Notes: generated by a model from the sequence alone, not told the origin. DNA of 46,364 nucleotides from an uncultured Flavobacteriales bacterium (GCA_913058295.1 CAJXRD010000020.1:1-46364); one strand, 5' to 3'; counted from the stretch's first letter, positions 25,904 to 33,310 are shown. Numbers and translations: made by a program.

Positions 25904-25973
25904 AGGTAACAACGAATATAAGTAATACGGGGATTTGTTCTCAACCGAAAGGTTTGGTTATATTTGGTAACAC
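25904..25973 (+). repeat. attC-like site 15 (short, divergent)
   Basis: R'' within GCAGGTAAC (25902-25910), arm AATATAA, internal AACC/GGTTTGG hairpin, arm TTATATTTG and a degenerate right core GTAACAC (25967-25973). GCAGGTAAC matches GTTACTTGC (24874) with one difference. The 150 bp that follow (25974-26124) hold no gene I can recognise. Confidence 0.6.
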
Positions 25974-26124
25974 CGCCAAAACCTTTTTTTTTTGGATCAT
26001 TAGAAATGAAAAGATAATAACTCCAAAACAAGTTTTCGGCTCTGTGCTTGATTGAAAGTAAAGTCCGCTTTTACGCCAGCACAACTCATAGCCAAAACCC
26101 TAGGTAGCAATTAAATTAATCCAT

Positions 26125-26492
26125 ATGAAAGTTACAACCGAAAAAATGAAAAGTTTGCCAATATGATATTTGCAACCATTTATCCACTTTACCTGAATAG
26201 ACTGGAGAAAAACGGAAGAACAAAAGAAGAACTCAATCAAGTAATTAATTGGTTCATTGGTTTTGATCAAGATGCTTTACAAGCAATTATTGATGAAAAA
26301 GCAACCTTTGGAACATTTTTTCAAAAAGCTAAAATAAATCCAAACGCACACTAGATTAAAGGAGTCGTTTGTGGTTATCGAATTGAAGAAATTGAGTATG
26401 AATTTGAATTGTATAAACAATGTAGACGTATGGAAAAGTTGATTGATGAATCGGCAAGAGGCCGTAAAATGGAGAAAAATTTGCGTGAATAA
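26125..26492 (+). pseudogene. DUF2200 family gene, frameshifted and with an internal stop
   Basis: The reading frame starts MKVTTEKMK at 26125, then shifts by one base near 26148-26152 (AAAAG where the continuation needs AAAAAG). The rest (FANMIFATIYPLYLNRLEKNGRTKEEL...) reads in the next frame and is a near-complete DUF2200 domain. A TAG at 26352-26354 interrupts AKINPNAH-IKGVVCGYR, after which the family sequence continues to RKMEKNLRE and a stop at 26490. Two independent lesions suggest true decay, although sequencing error in the A run could explain the first. DUF2200 proteins are small cytosolic proteins of unknown function. Confidence 0.85.
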
Positions 26493-26506
26493 AAAAAGTA
26501 GAAACT

Positions 26507-26554
26507 AGTCCTAACAAAACCTAAACTGCATTAAAACACAGTTTTTCCAATCAT
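26507..26554 (+). repeat. attC-like site 16 (compact class, right half decayed)
   Basis: AGTCCTAAC (26507-26515) then AAAACCTAAACTGC and the hairpin AAACTG/CAGTTT (26523-26544). The left half is nearly identical to the compact site at 31560 (CTAACAAAACCTAAACTGC). The right half, where ACCGTTAGC should be, is replaced by TCCAATCATCC, so this is probably inactive. Confidence 0.6.
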
Positions 26555-26560
26555 CCAAAA

Positions 26561-27253
26561 ATGAAAAAAATAATGTTTATTGTTTTTGTCTTTCATTATT
26601 ATGCTTATCAACCACAAATAGTGACTATTCCAGATATTTAATTTAAAACAGAGTTATTGAAAAACTACAATATTGATATAAATAATGATGGTGAAATTCA
26701 ATATAGTGAAGCAGAATTATACAATGGACATATTGACGTTTCTTTTAATTTTAAAGAAAAAAATTATATATATTGTGTAATAGGTATTGAAGCGTTTATA
26801 AACTTAACTCATTTTTCTTGTAATGAACAACCTTTAACAGAAATAGATTTAAGTAATAACATTGCTCTTATGGAATTAGCTCTTATTGGAAATCAACTGA
26901 CTGAAATTAATATTTCAAACAATATAAATTTAATAAAATTAAATTGTTCACATAATCAAATTTCAAACATAGACATAAGTAACAACCTAAATTTGTCAGA
27001 ATTTAATTTTGCCTCTAATAATATAAATAGTATTGATTTAAGTAATAATATTTCTCTAAGAAGAATAATCTGCAATAATTCGTTGGGAGAAATTGATATT
27101 TCAAACTTAATAAATTTAGAATCTTTTGTATGTAATTATTGCGAACTTAATGATATAGATTTAAGTAATAATATAAATCTAAATTTTCTTTATCTTGAAT
27201 ATAATAATCTAGTTTCATTAGATGTAAGTAATAATATTTATCATATTATATGA
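26561..27253 (+). pseudogene. Leucine-rich-repeat surface protein remnant
   Basis: An ATG at 26561 opens a signal-peptide-like segment (MKKIMFIVFVFHYYAYQ), then a TAA at 26639-26641 interrupts IPDI-FKTELL, where related proteins continue IPDxNFK. After the stop the frame stays open from about 26642 and encodes an EF-hand-like NNDGEIQYSEAE and seven or so 21-residue repeats of the form IDLSNNxxLxxLxxxxNxL, as in secreted Bacteroidota LRR proteins. It stops abruptly at 27253 where a 74-bp hisI copy begins (27246), so the 3' end, including any sorting domain, is missing. Both ends are broken. Confidence 0.8.
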
Positions 27254-27319
27254 ATGAAGAAGCTTACACTAAAACCAAAAAAGAAAATAGAGTTACCTTT
27301 TTTAGCAGAAGTAAAAACA
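27246..27319 (+). repeat. 74-bp exact copy of a hisI segment
   Basis: This stretch is identical over 74 bases to 16934-17007 inside hisIE (it includes GAATGAAGAAGCTTACAC and TTTTAGCAGAAGTAAAAACA). It is flanked by the broken LRR gene on the left and the lrp stop codon (27320-27322) on the right. It is either a short templated insertion or a contig-joining artefact. Confidence 0.9.
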
Positions 27320-27778
27320 TTATAGAATATTATTTACCTTTTCATTATGCAAAACCATAGTAGTTTCGGTGCTTTGGATATAATCTAAAGTAGATAGTCT
27401 ATCGAGAATAAAGCTCCTTAACTCATCAGAGTCCTTCACTCCTATGTGCAAAATAAAATCATTGTTGCCTGCCATATGAAATAATTGTATAACACCAGGG
27501 AATTTAGATGCCTTCTCTTTAAAATCTGCAATTATGGAACGGTGTTGTTTGTTTAGCTTAATTGCTAACATTACCTCAATATTAAGACCTAGTTTTTTTT
27601 GATCGATTTGGGCAAAAGCCCCTTTAAAATACCCTTTCTGGATTAGTTTCTTAATTCTATCGTGTGTGCTAGATTGTGCAATTTCAACTTTTGCAGCAAT
27701 CTCTTTGTTGGATAGCCGTGCATTATTCAGCAATAGTCTCAAAATCTGAATATCTTTCGAATCTAGTTCATCTTTCAT
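27320..27778 (-). CDS. Lrp/AsnC family transcriptional regulator
   Basis: The protein is 152 residues long from the ATG at 27778 (MKDELDSKDIQILRLLL); an upstream in-frame ATG at 27814 would add 12 atypical residues and cover a likely operator. An N-terminal winged helix-turn-helix (NARLSNKEIAAKVEIAQSSTHDRIKKL) is followed by the RAM ligand-binding domain (about residues 65-140; GVIQLFHMAGNNDFILHIGV, LDYIQSTETTMVL). Lrp-type regulators sense amino acids and often control divergent genes. It is divergent from thrB with 134 bp between starts. Its stop lies directly on the junction with the hisI copy. Confidence 0.92.
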   Translation of the reverse strand: MKDELDSKDIQILRLLLNNARLSNKEIAAKVEIAQSSTHDRIKKLIQKGYFKGAFAQIDQKKLGLNIEVMLAIKLNKQHRSIIADFKEKASKFPGVIQLFHMAGNNDFILHIGVKDSDELRSFILDRLSTLDYIQSTETTMVLHNEKVNNIL

Positions 27779-27784
27779 AGTAAT

Positions 27785-27801
27785 AACGAATTTATTTCGT
27801 T
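27785..27801. promoter_or_regulatory. Inverted repeat upstream of lrp, candidate operator
   Basis: AACGAA-TTTAT-TTCGTT is a perfect 6-bp inverted repeat 7 bp upstream of the chosen lrp start. Position suggests autoregulation. Confidence 0.4.
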
Positions 27802-27848
27802 CTAAACAAAACATAAAGGAATATTATTGCATAAATATCACCTTTAAT

Positions 27849-27860
27849 GTACTATTGTAC
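27849..27860. promoter_or_regulatory. Inverted repeat GTAC-TATT-GTAC in lrp-thrB intergenic region
   Basis: A 4-bp palindromic pair lies near the middle of the divergent lrp-thrB intergenic region. It is a candidate Lrp-type site controlling thrB-thrC; this is inference from position only. Confidence 0.35.
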
Positions 27861-27912
27861 GAAAATAATGAAATATATGGAATTAAATAAACAATAATCA
27901 CAATCTTTCCAA

Positions 27913-28833
27913 ATGAATGAAATAAAAATATTTTCTCCAGCGACTGTCGCTAATGTTGCCTGTGGCTTCGATGTGTTAGGCTTTTGTTTAGACAGTGTCG
28001 GTGATGAGATGACAATTAGAAAAGTCGACAAAAAAGGGATTAAAATTAGTAGAATAGAAGGATTCGATTTACCCTTTGAAACCGAATTAAATGTTGCTGG
28101 AGTTTCTGCTCTAGCTATGTATGATGCTATTAATCCTGATTATGGTTTCGAAATTGAAATCTACAAAAACATAAAACCTGGAAGCGGTATTGGTAGTAGT
28201 GCAGCCAGTGCCGCTGGAAGTGTTTTTGGAATGAACGAACTTTTAGGGAGGCCGTATAATAAAACCGAATTAACACAATTTGCTATTAAAGGAGAAGCAT
28301 TGGCTAATGATTGTGAGGTGGCAGATAATGTGGCAGCAGCTTTGTTTGGGGGGTTTACCTTAGTAAAAAGCCTATCACCTTTAGAAATTTTACAAATTCC
28401 ATCACCAGATAACTTATATGCAACCATTATTCATCCACAAATAGAAATTAAAACATCTGTATCTAGAGCTTTTCTACCAAAAGAAGTAAAGCTTCAAGAC
28501 GCGATTACACAGTGGGCAAATTTTGGAAGTTTGATTCATAGCATGCATACTAATAATTATGAATTGATGCGAAGATCGCTACACGATGTAATTATAGAAC
28601 CACATAGAAGTAAATTGATTCCACATTACTTGGATGTTAAAAATGAAGCATTAAATGCAGGAGCATTAGGCTCTGGCATTTCAGGTTCTGGACCTTCGGT
28701 TTTTTCTTTATGCAAGGGAGTTGAGACAGCTAACAATGTGAGAGATGCCATAAAAAAAGTGTATTCAAAAACTGGGATTGAATTTGATATTCACGTCTCA
28801 AGAATTAATACAGAAGGAGTTAAAGTTCTTTAG
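27913..28833 (+). CDS. thrB: Homoserine kinase ThrB
   Basis: This 306-residue GHMP kinase starts MNEIKIFSPATVANVACGFDVLGF, the characteristic N-terminus. The ATP-binding motif PGSGIGSSAASAAG is at about residues 90-103, and the C-terminal motif GSGISGSGPSVF is present. It phosphorylates homoserine to O-phosphohomoserine for ThrC. The usual Bacteroidota order is thrA-thrB-thrC, but no thrA (aspartokinase/homoserine dehydrogenase) is present in the window. Control by the divergent Lrp-type regulator is plausible. thrC follows after about 80 bp. Confidence 0.96.
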   Translation: MNEIKIFSPATVANVACGFDVLGFCLDSVGDEMTIRKVDKKGIKISRIEGFDLPFETELNVAGVSALAMYDAINPDYGFEIEIYKNIKPGSGIGSSAASAAGSVFGMNELLGRPYNKTELTQFAIKGEALANDCEVADNVAAALFGGFTLVKSLSPLEILQIPSPDNLYATIIHPQIEIKTSVSRAFLPKEVKLQDAITQWANFGSLIHSMHTNNYELMRRSLHDVIIEPHRSKLIPHYLDVKNEALNAGALGSGISGSGPSVFSLCKGVETANNVRDAIKKVYSKTGIEFDIHVSRINTEGVKVL

Positions 28834-28912
28834 GTAAATAAAAAACATCACGCGTCATTATATAAGTAAAACACTTAATATTATTGAATTCGTGGCAAAA
28901 GTCAAAAAAATA

Positions 28913-30205
28913 ATGAATTACTACAGTTTAAACAAAAAAGCGCCTAGCACATCTTTTAAAAATGCCGTTATAAAAGGATTAGCACCAGATAAAGGCTTAT
29001 ATTTTCCAGAACTCATTAGCCCTTTGCCTAAGGCATTTTTCAATGACATCGATAATTTATCTCATTCTGAAATTGCCTTTGAAGCTATTAAGCAATTTGT
29101 ATCATCAGATATTCCAGAGGATATTTTAAAGAACATTATTAATGAAACGCTATCATTTGATTTTCCTATTGTGGAGTTGAATAAAAACATTTCAACTTTA
29201 GAACTCTTCCACGGACCAACCATGGCATTTAAAGATGTTGGTGCTCGCTTTATGGCACAATGCTTAGGTTATTTTAACCAGAACAACAGCAATGATGTTA
29301 CTGTACTAGTAGCAACATCTGGTGATACCGGTGCTGCTGTAGCCAATGGCTTCTTAGGAGTAAAAGGTGTAAATGTGGTCATACTCTACCCTAGTGGAAA
29401 AGTAAGTGATATTCAAGAAAAACAATTAACTACCCTAGGACAAAACATTAGCGCCTTAGAAGTTAATGGTACTTTCGATGATTGTCAAGCCATGGTTAAA
29501 ACCGCTTTTTTAGACGATAACCTTACTAGTAAAATGCAATTAACTTCTGCCAATTCAATTAATGTGGCACGTTGGTTACCGCAATTATTTTACTTTATGT
29601 TTGCTTATAAAAAATTGCATAATAAGTATAAAGACATTGTATTTTCCGTACCAAGTGGAAATTTCGGAAATGTGTGCGCAGGTATAATGGCACAACAATT
29701 AGGATTACCAATTAAACATTTTATAGCATCAAATAACGAAAACAATGTGGTGACTGAGTATTTAACAACACAGTTATATAATCCGAAACCATCTGTACAA
29801 ACCATAAGTAACGCCATGGATGTCGGAGATCCTAGTAACTTTATTCGTATTCAAGAAATCTATAAAAATAAATTTGAAACCTTAAAAGATAATCTGTCTT
29901 CGTTTAGTTTTTCAGATAATGAAACTAAAGCAGCTATGTTAGAAATTTATACCAATCATAATTATATTGCAGATCCACACGGAGCGGTTGGATATTTAGG
30001 CTGTAAGGCTTATTTAGAGAAAAATCCCAATGCGCATTGTGTCTTTTTGGAAACGGCACATCCAACCAAGTTTTTAGATGTTGTTGAAGATGTCATCAAA
30101 ACAAAACAAGCCTTACCACAACAAATTCAATCTGTAATGGGGAAAATTAAATTGGCAACTACAATTTCTAATTACGAGGAATTTAAAGAGTATTTGTTGG
30201 AATAG
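28913..30205 (+). CDS. thrC: Threonine synthase ThrC
   Basis: The protein is 430 residues long from the ATG at 28913 (MNYYSLNKKAPSTSFKNAV), the expected family N-terminus; a GTG at 28892 would add seven residues. This PLP enzyme converts O-phosphohomoserine to threonine. The PLP lysine is in HGPTMAFKDVGARFM (Lys107), with the substrate and cofactor loops ATSGDTGAAVANGF and SVPSGNFGNVCAG. It is co-directional with thrB and presumably co-transcribed. An attC-like site begins about 35 bp after the stop. Confidence 0.96.
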   Translation: MNYYSLNKKAPSTSFKNAVIKGLAPDKGLYFPELISPLPKAFFNDIDNLSHSEIAFEAIKQFVSSDIPEDILKNIINETLSFDFPIVELNKNISTLELFHGPTMAFKDVGARFMAQCLGYFNQNNSNDVTVLVATSGDTGAAVANGFLGVKGVNVVILYPSGKVSDIQEKQLTTLGQNISALEVNGTFDDCQAMVKTAFLDDNLTSKMQLTSANSINVARWLPQLFYFMFAYKKLHNKYKDIVFSVPSGNFGNVCAGIMAQQLGLPIKHFIASNNENNVVTEYLTTQLYNPKPSVQTISNAMDVGDPSNFIRIQEIYKNKFETLKDNLSSFSFSDNETKAAMLEIYTNHNYIADPHGAVGYLGCKAYLEKNPNAHCVFLETAHPTKFLDVVEDVIKTKQALPQQIQSVMGKIKLATTISNYEEFKEYLLE

Positions 30206-30241
30206 CTACGTTGGAACTTATACACAACCAAAAAAACGAAC

Positions 30242-30372
30242 ACACAACAACGTATATAAAAAATAGCAGGAAAGAGATAAATCTATAGTTTAGTTCTTTT
30301 CTGCTATCTTTGTTTTTAACTGAAAAGCAGCACATATAAGTCAGCTACTTTTCATATACAAGACCGTTGCAA
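30242..30372 (+). repeat. attC-like site 17 (long class)
   Basis: R'' within CACACAAC (30241-30248), AACGTATATAAAAAAT arm, internal ATAGCAG/CTGCTAT stem, arm TTTTCATATACAAGACC and R' GTTGCAA (30366-30372). The matching start of its own unit (expected GTTGTGTG) is not found upstream, so the left edge of the thr unit is lost or this site was added later. Confidence 0.75.
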
Positions 30373-30388
30373 TTGAATAAAACTATGA

Positions 30389-31585
30389 GTGAAACAGTCT
30401 AAGTTAATACTTCCGGTAATCGTACTCTCTCAGTTCTGCTGCACATCACTTTGGTTTGCTGGGAACGGTGTGATGGGCGATCTTATGGTGAATTTCAACC
30501 TTAAAGGTAGTGCTTTGGGGCACTTAACATCGGTCGTACAATTCGGTTTTATTTTAGGAACGCTGATCTTCGCCATTTTAACTATTGCTGACCGTTTTTC
30601 GCCATCAAAAGTGTTTTTAACCTGTGCTTTACTCGGCTCCCTATTCAATGTGGGGGTAATATGGGAAGGGAACAGTTTAGCAAGCATCCTTTCACTTCGT
30701 TTTATTACCGGCTTCTTTTTAGCCGGTATATACCCAGTAGGGATGAAAATAGCTGCGGACTATTATGAAAAAGGATTAGGCAAATCACTTGGTTTCTTAG
30801 TTGGTGCATTGGTGATTGGCACTGCATTTCCCCATTTAGCGAAGGAAATGACTGGAGCTTTTCCATGGAAATCTGTACTAATCTTAACTTCATTTCTTGG
30901 GGTGTTAGGTGGTCTATTGATGTTTATAATGGTGTCTGATGGTCCTTATCGAAAATCCGGAAACAAGTTAGAAATATCAGCTTTTTTTGGTGTATTTCGA
31001 AATCGAAAATTTCGTTCTGCGGCCTTCGGATATTTTGGCCACATGTGGGAGTTGTATGCCTTTTGGGCATTTGTACCGATCATACTAAAGACATATAGTA
31101 TGGAACATCCTGAAGCTACATTTAATATTCCGTTATTGTCATTCCTGATTATAGGAATCGGTGGATTAGCCTGTGTGCTCGGTGGATATCTCGCGCAAAC
31201 ATTAGGAACTAAACGAATAGCCTTCATAGCACTTCTCTTATCTTGCGGATGCTGCCTTGTTTCTCCTTTGATGTTCATGACTGAATCTGAAAGCTTTTTT
31301 ATTGGTTTTCTTCTTTTGTGGGGAATGGTTGTTATTGCAGACTCACCTCTTTTCTCTACACTAGTCGCTCAAAATGCATCAGCAGAAATAAAAGGGACCG
31401 CACTTACCATTGTAAATTGTATTGGTTTCTCAATAACAATAATTAGTATCCAGCTTCTGAATCTTTTGCACGCTACAATGAACCCAATGTATATTTATAC
31501 AATATTAGCATTAGGCCCAATATTAGGTTTGATAGTATTATACGAAAAGAAAAAACAGCAGCTAACAAAACCTAAACTGCATTAA
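30389..31585 (+). CDS. Major facilitator superfamily transporter
   Basis: This 398-residue protein has about twelve transmembrane helices. The MFS loop after helix 2 reads IADRFSPSKVF, and the region FITGFFLAGIYPVGMKIAADYY corresponds to helix 4. It resembles nitrate/cyanate/drug-type MFS proteins, but the substrate cannot be read from sequence. A GTG start at 30389 (MKQSKLILPVIVLSQFC) is required; the ATG four bases upstream encodes only five residues out of frame. The last residues (LTKPKLH) are encoded by the following compact attC-like site, so its natural C-terminus may have been altered. Confidence 0.87.
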   Translation: MKQSKLILPVIVLSQFCCTSLWFAGNGVMGDLMVNFNLKGSALGHLTSVVQFGFILGTLIFAILTIADRFSPSKVFLTCALLGSLFNVGVIWEGNSLASILSLRFITGFFLAGIYPVGMKIAADYYEKGLGKSLGFLVGALVIGTAFPHLAKEMTGAFPWKSVLILTSFLGVLGGLLMFIMVSDGPYRKSGNKLEISAFFGVFRNRKFRSAAFGYFGHMWELYAFWAFVPIILKTYSMEHPEATFNIPLLSFLIIGIGGLACVLGGYLAQTLGTKRIAFIALLLSCGCCLVSPLMFMTESESFFIGFLLLWGMVVIADSPLFSTLVAQNASAEIKGTALTIVNCIGFSITIISIQLLNLLHATMNPMYIYTILALGPILGLIVLYEKKKQQLTKPKLH

Positions 31586-31611
31586 AACGCAGTTTAGCTA
31601 GACCGTTAGCC
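31560..31611 (+). repeat. attC-like site 18 (compact; last of the array)
   Basis: A 52-bp palindrome: R'' AGCTAAC (31560-31566), stem CTAAACTGC/GCAGTTTAG, then GACC and R' GTTAGCC (31605-31611). R'' and R' here pair with each other (GCTAAC/GTTAGC), unlike the internal sites. No further sites occur to the right, so this marks the end of the array. Confidence 0.75.
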
Positions 31612-31726
31612 AATTAAAAAACTCATGACTATTAAATACAATTGGATTGGATTTTTCGCTAGAAATGCTGAATTCAGTATAATTCATTACTGATAATAGA
31701 TGATAAAGGATTGATTTTAAAAATAT

Positions 31727-33310
31727 TCAGTTAACAATTACTTTTTTTACTACTTTTTCATTGTTAGCATACATCTCAAGAAAATAAACACCCGACTTAA
31801 AACTACCAACATCTATACTATTAGTGTTTTTTTCTTCTTTAAGTATTAGTTTACCATAAACATCATAAAGAGCTAAACTACTTAGTGCCAATTCAGTGGC
31901 TATATAAATCTTATTATTCACTGGATTAGGGTATACTCTTATTGCATTATCTAGATTAATATTATCTTCAATACTTAATGGGTTTTCTTGATATATTTTT
32001 ACATAATCTATGACCATAGAACTTTGATTAAATCCTGAATCTATAGTTCCTGCAAGGCCACCCATCGCAATATTAAGCAATATAAATTGGTCTTCAAAAA
32101 ATGGCCATGTGCTAGCATCTTTAATTAGAGGGTTATAGGTATAAAAGCCAACACCATCCAATAAAAAAGTTATTTGTTCTGGAGACCAATTTAAAGAATA
32201 TACATGAAATTCATTTGCAAGATCAGTTGCAATTGTCCCTCCTTGATTTGGGTTTCCACCATAACAGCAAGGTGTATGAAGGGCACTGTTTATATAATTT
32301 ATGTCTTCAAATGGAAATATTCCATGTTCCATAATATCTATCTCTCCACAAGCAGGCCAACTAGTTGTACCATAACTTGAATCCCAGTATCCACCATCTT
32401 CATTAATATTCTTACCTAACATCCAAATTGCTGGCCAAGTTCCAGGTTCTATAGGTAATTTCGCTCTTACATCTACTCTACCATAAGTAAATGCAAATTT
32501 AGAGTTTAAACGCGCTGAAGTATAATTTTTTGAAAGACCTTGATCTGTAAAGATTTCATTTTTTGCTACTATATTTAGAAAGCCTGAATTATCCACAAAA
32601 GAATTATCTATACGATTTGTATAATGTTGTTCCTCTCCATTAGCCCAACCTACACCGGGAATAATAACCTGAGTTTGATGGTACCATTTGGTAGGGTTTA
32701 TAGTTCCTGGAGTGTCAAATTCATCTTCCCAAACTAAATATGTGTATTCTACATCAATTTCATTTGGATCTGTTGGTATAGAACCATCGTCAATATTATC
32801 AATTAAGTAAGTTCCTGGAGTTGTAACACCTCCATCAATAAAAATTGTTAACCTGTTGTATGTACCACTAGCATCAACAGGTGTTGTACCATCTGAACTT
32901 AATACTGCGTTTGAAAAATCGAAAATAATAGCATCTGTCCAACCACCTCCAGGTAGTACATTTTGAGTAACCTCTACATCAGGGTTTATACCACTCTCTA
33001 ACTTTAAAACTATCGTGTGTGCATTAGGATCAAACCCATAGAATGATAAAGAAATAGTATTTTGAAAATCTAAATCTATAGATCTTAATAAATCTATCGT
33101 AAAGCCCTGCCATGAATTAGATCCATCATTAAAAAATTGTCCTACATCATTACCAGAATCATTAGGATCCGTATTAAAAGAAAAACTACTTCCCGAAAAA
33201 GCAGTAAAATTATCTAAAGAATCAGAGAAATCTATTGGCATTTCTTGCGAATAAGAAATCTGTATCATAACTAAAAAGACAAGAAAAAGATTCGTATTTT
33301 TTTTTTTCAT
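31727..33310 (-). CDS. Secreted GH16 beta-glucanase (laminarinase-like) with T9SS sorting domain
   Basis: This 527-residue protein has a signal peptide ending in QISYSQ. An N-terminal beta-sandwich region (about residues 25-170) may bind carbohydrate. The GH16 catalytic domain has the ExDxxE motif GEIDIMEHG (nucleophile Glu323, acid/base Glu328). The C-terminal 75 residues match the type A T9SS sorting domain (VYPNPVNNKIYI, ending VVKKVIVN). It would be secreted through the outer membrane by the type IX system and likely cleaves beta-1,3 or mixed-linkage glucans such as algal laminarin. It lies outside the cassette array and converges with it. Confidence 0.92.
   Translation of the reverse strand: MKKKNTNLFLVFLVMIQISYSQEMPIDFSDSLDNFTAFSGSSFSFNTDPNDSGNDVGQFFNDGSNSWQGFTIDLLRSIDLDFQNTISLSFYGFDPNAHTIVLKLESGINPDVEVTQNVLPGGGWTDAIIFDFSNAVLSSDGTTPVDASGTYNRLTIFIDGGVTTPGTYLIDNIDDGSIPTDPNEIDVEYTYLVWEDEFDTPGTINPTKWYHQTQVIIPGVGWANGEEQHYTNRIDNSFVDNSGFLNIVAKNEIFTDQGLSKNYTSARLNSKFAFTYGRVDVRAKLPIEPGTWPAIWMLGKNINEDGGYWDSSYGTTSWPACGEIDIMEHGIFPFEDINYINSALHTPCCYGGNPNQGGTIATDLANEFHVYSLNWSPEQITFLLDGVGFYTYNPLIKDASTWPFFEDQFILLNIAMGGLAGTIDSGFNQSSMVIDYVKIYQENPLSIEDNINLDNAIRVYPNPVNNKIYIATELALSSLALYDVYGKLILKEEKNTNSIDVGSFKSGVYFLEMYANNEKVVKKVIVN

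Larger units (their letters stand above)
25..31611 (+). mobile_element. Integron-like gene cassette array (attC-like sites, no integrase in window)
   Basis: Seen: about 17 units, each ending in an imperfect palindrome with an R'' box ending in AAC, paired inner arms and a GTT-starting R' box. Eleven palindromes are 129-137 bp long and share inner sequence such as CTTACGAAAAT and TACTAAATTAGGTG; others are compact (52-70 bp). In at least eight units the first 7-10 bases are complementary, wholly or with one mismatch, to the R'' box at the unit's own 3' end. Known: integron cassettes recombine at G^TT of attC, which produces this pattern, and chromosomal superintegrons have homogeneous attC sites. 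Inferred: a chromosomal cassette array, or an array lacking an integrase (CALIN), with its distal end near 31,611. Nearly all genes lie on the + strand; the exceptions are the serine hydrolase and lrp. Confidence 0.75.

Noticed and set aside
1562-30372. CRISPR array or insertion-sequence ends as explanation of the recurring palindromes
   Set aside because: Spacing is gene-sized and irregular, the repeats are imperfect palindromes of about 130 bp, and there are no cas genes, transposases or target-site duplications.
1562-30372. Simple intrinsic terminators as the full explanation of the palindromes
   Set aside because: Most lack a T-run after the stem, have bulged two-arm structure, and show own-unit boundary complementarity that terminators would not produce. 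They could still terminate some transcripts.
30385-30402. Five-codon ATG frame overlapping the MFS start
   Set aside because: Too short and with no leader-peptide composition; probably chance. The GTG four bases later opens the real gene.
30946-31278. Minus-strand 110-codon open frame
   Set aside because: Antisense to the MFS transporter and of low complexity; no supporting motif.
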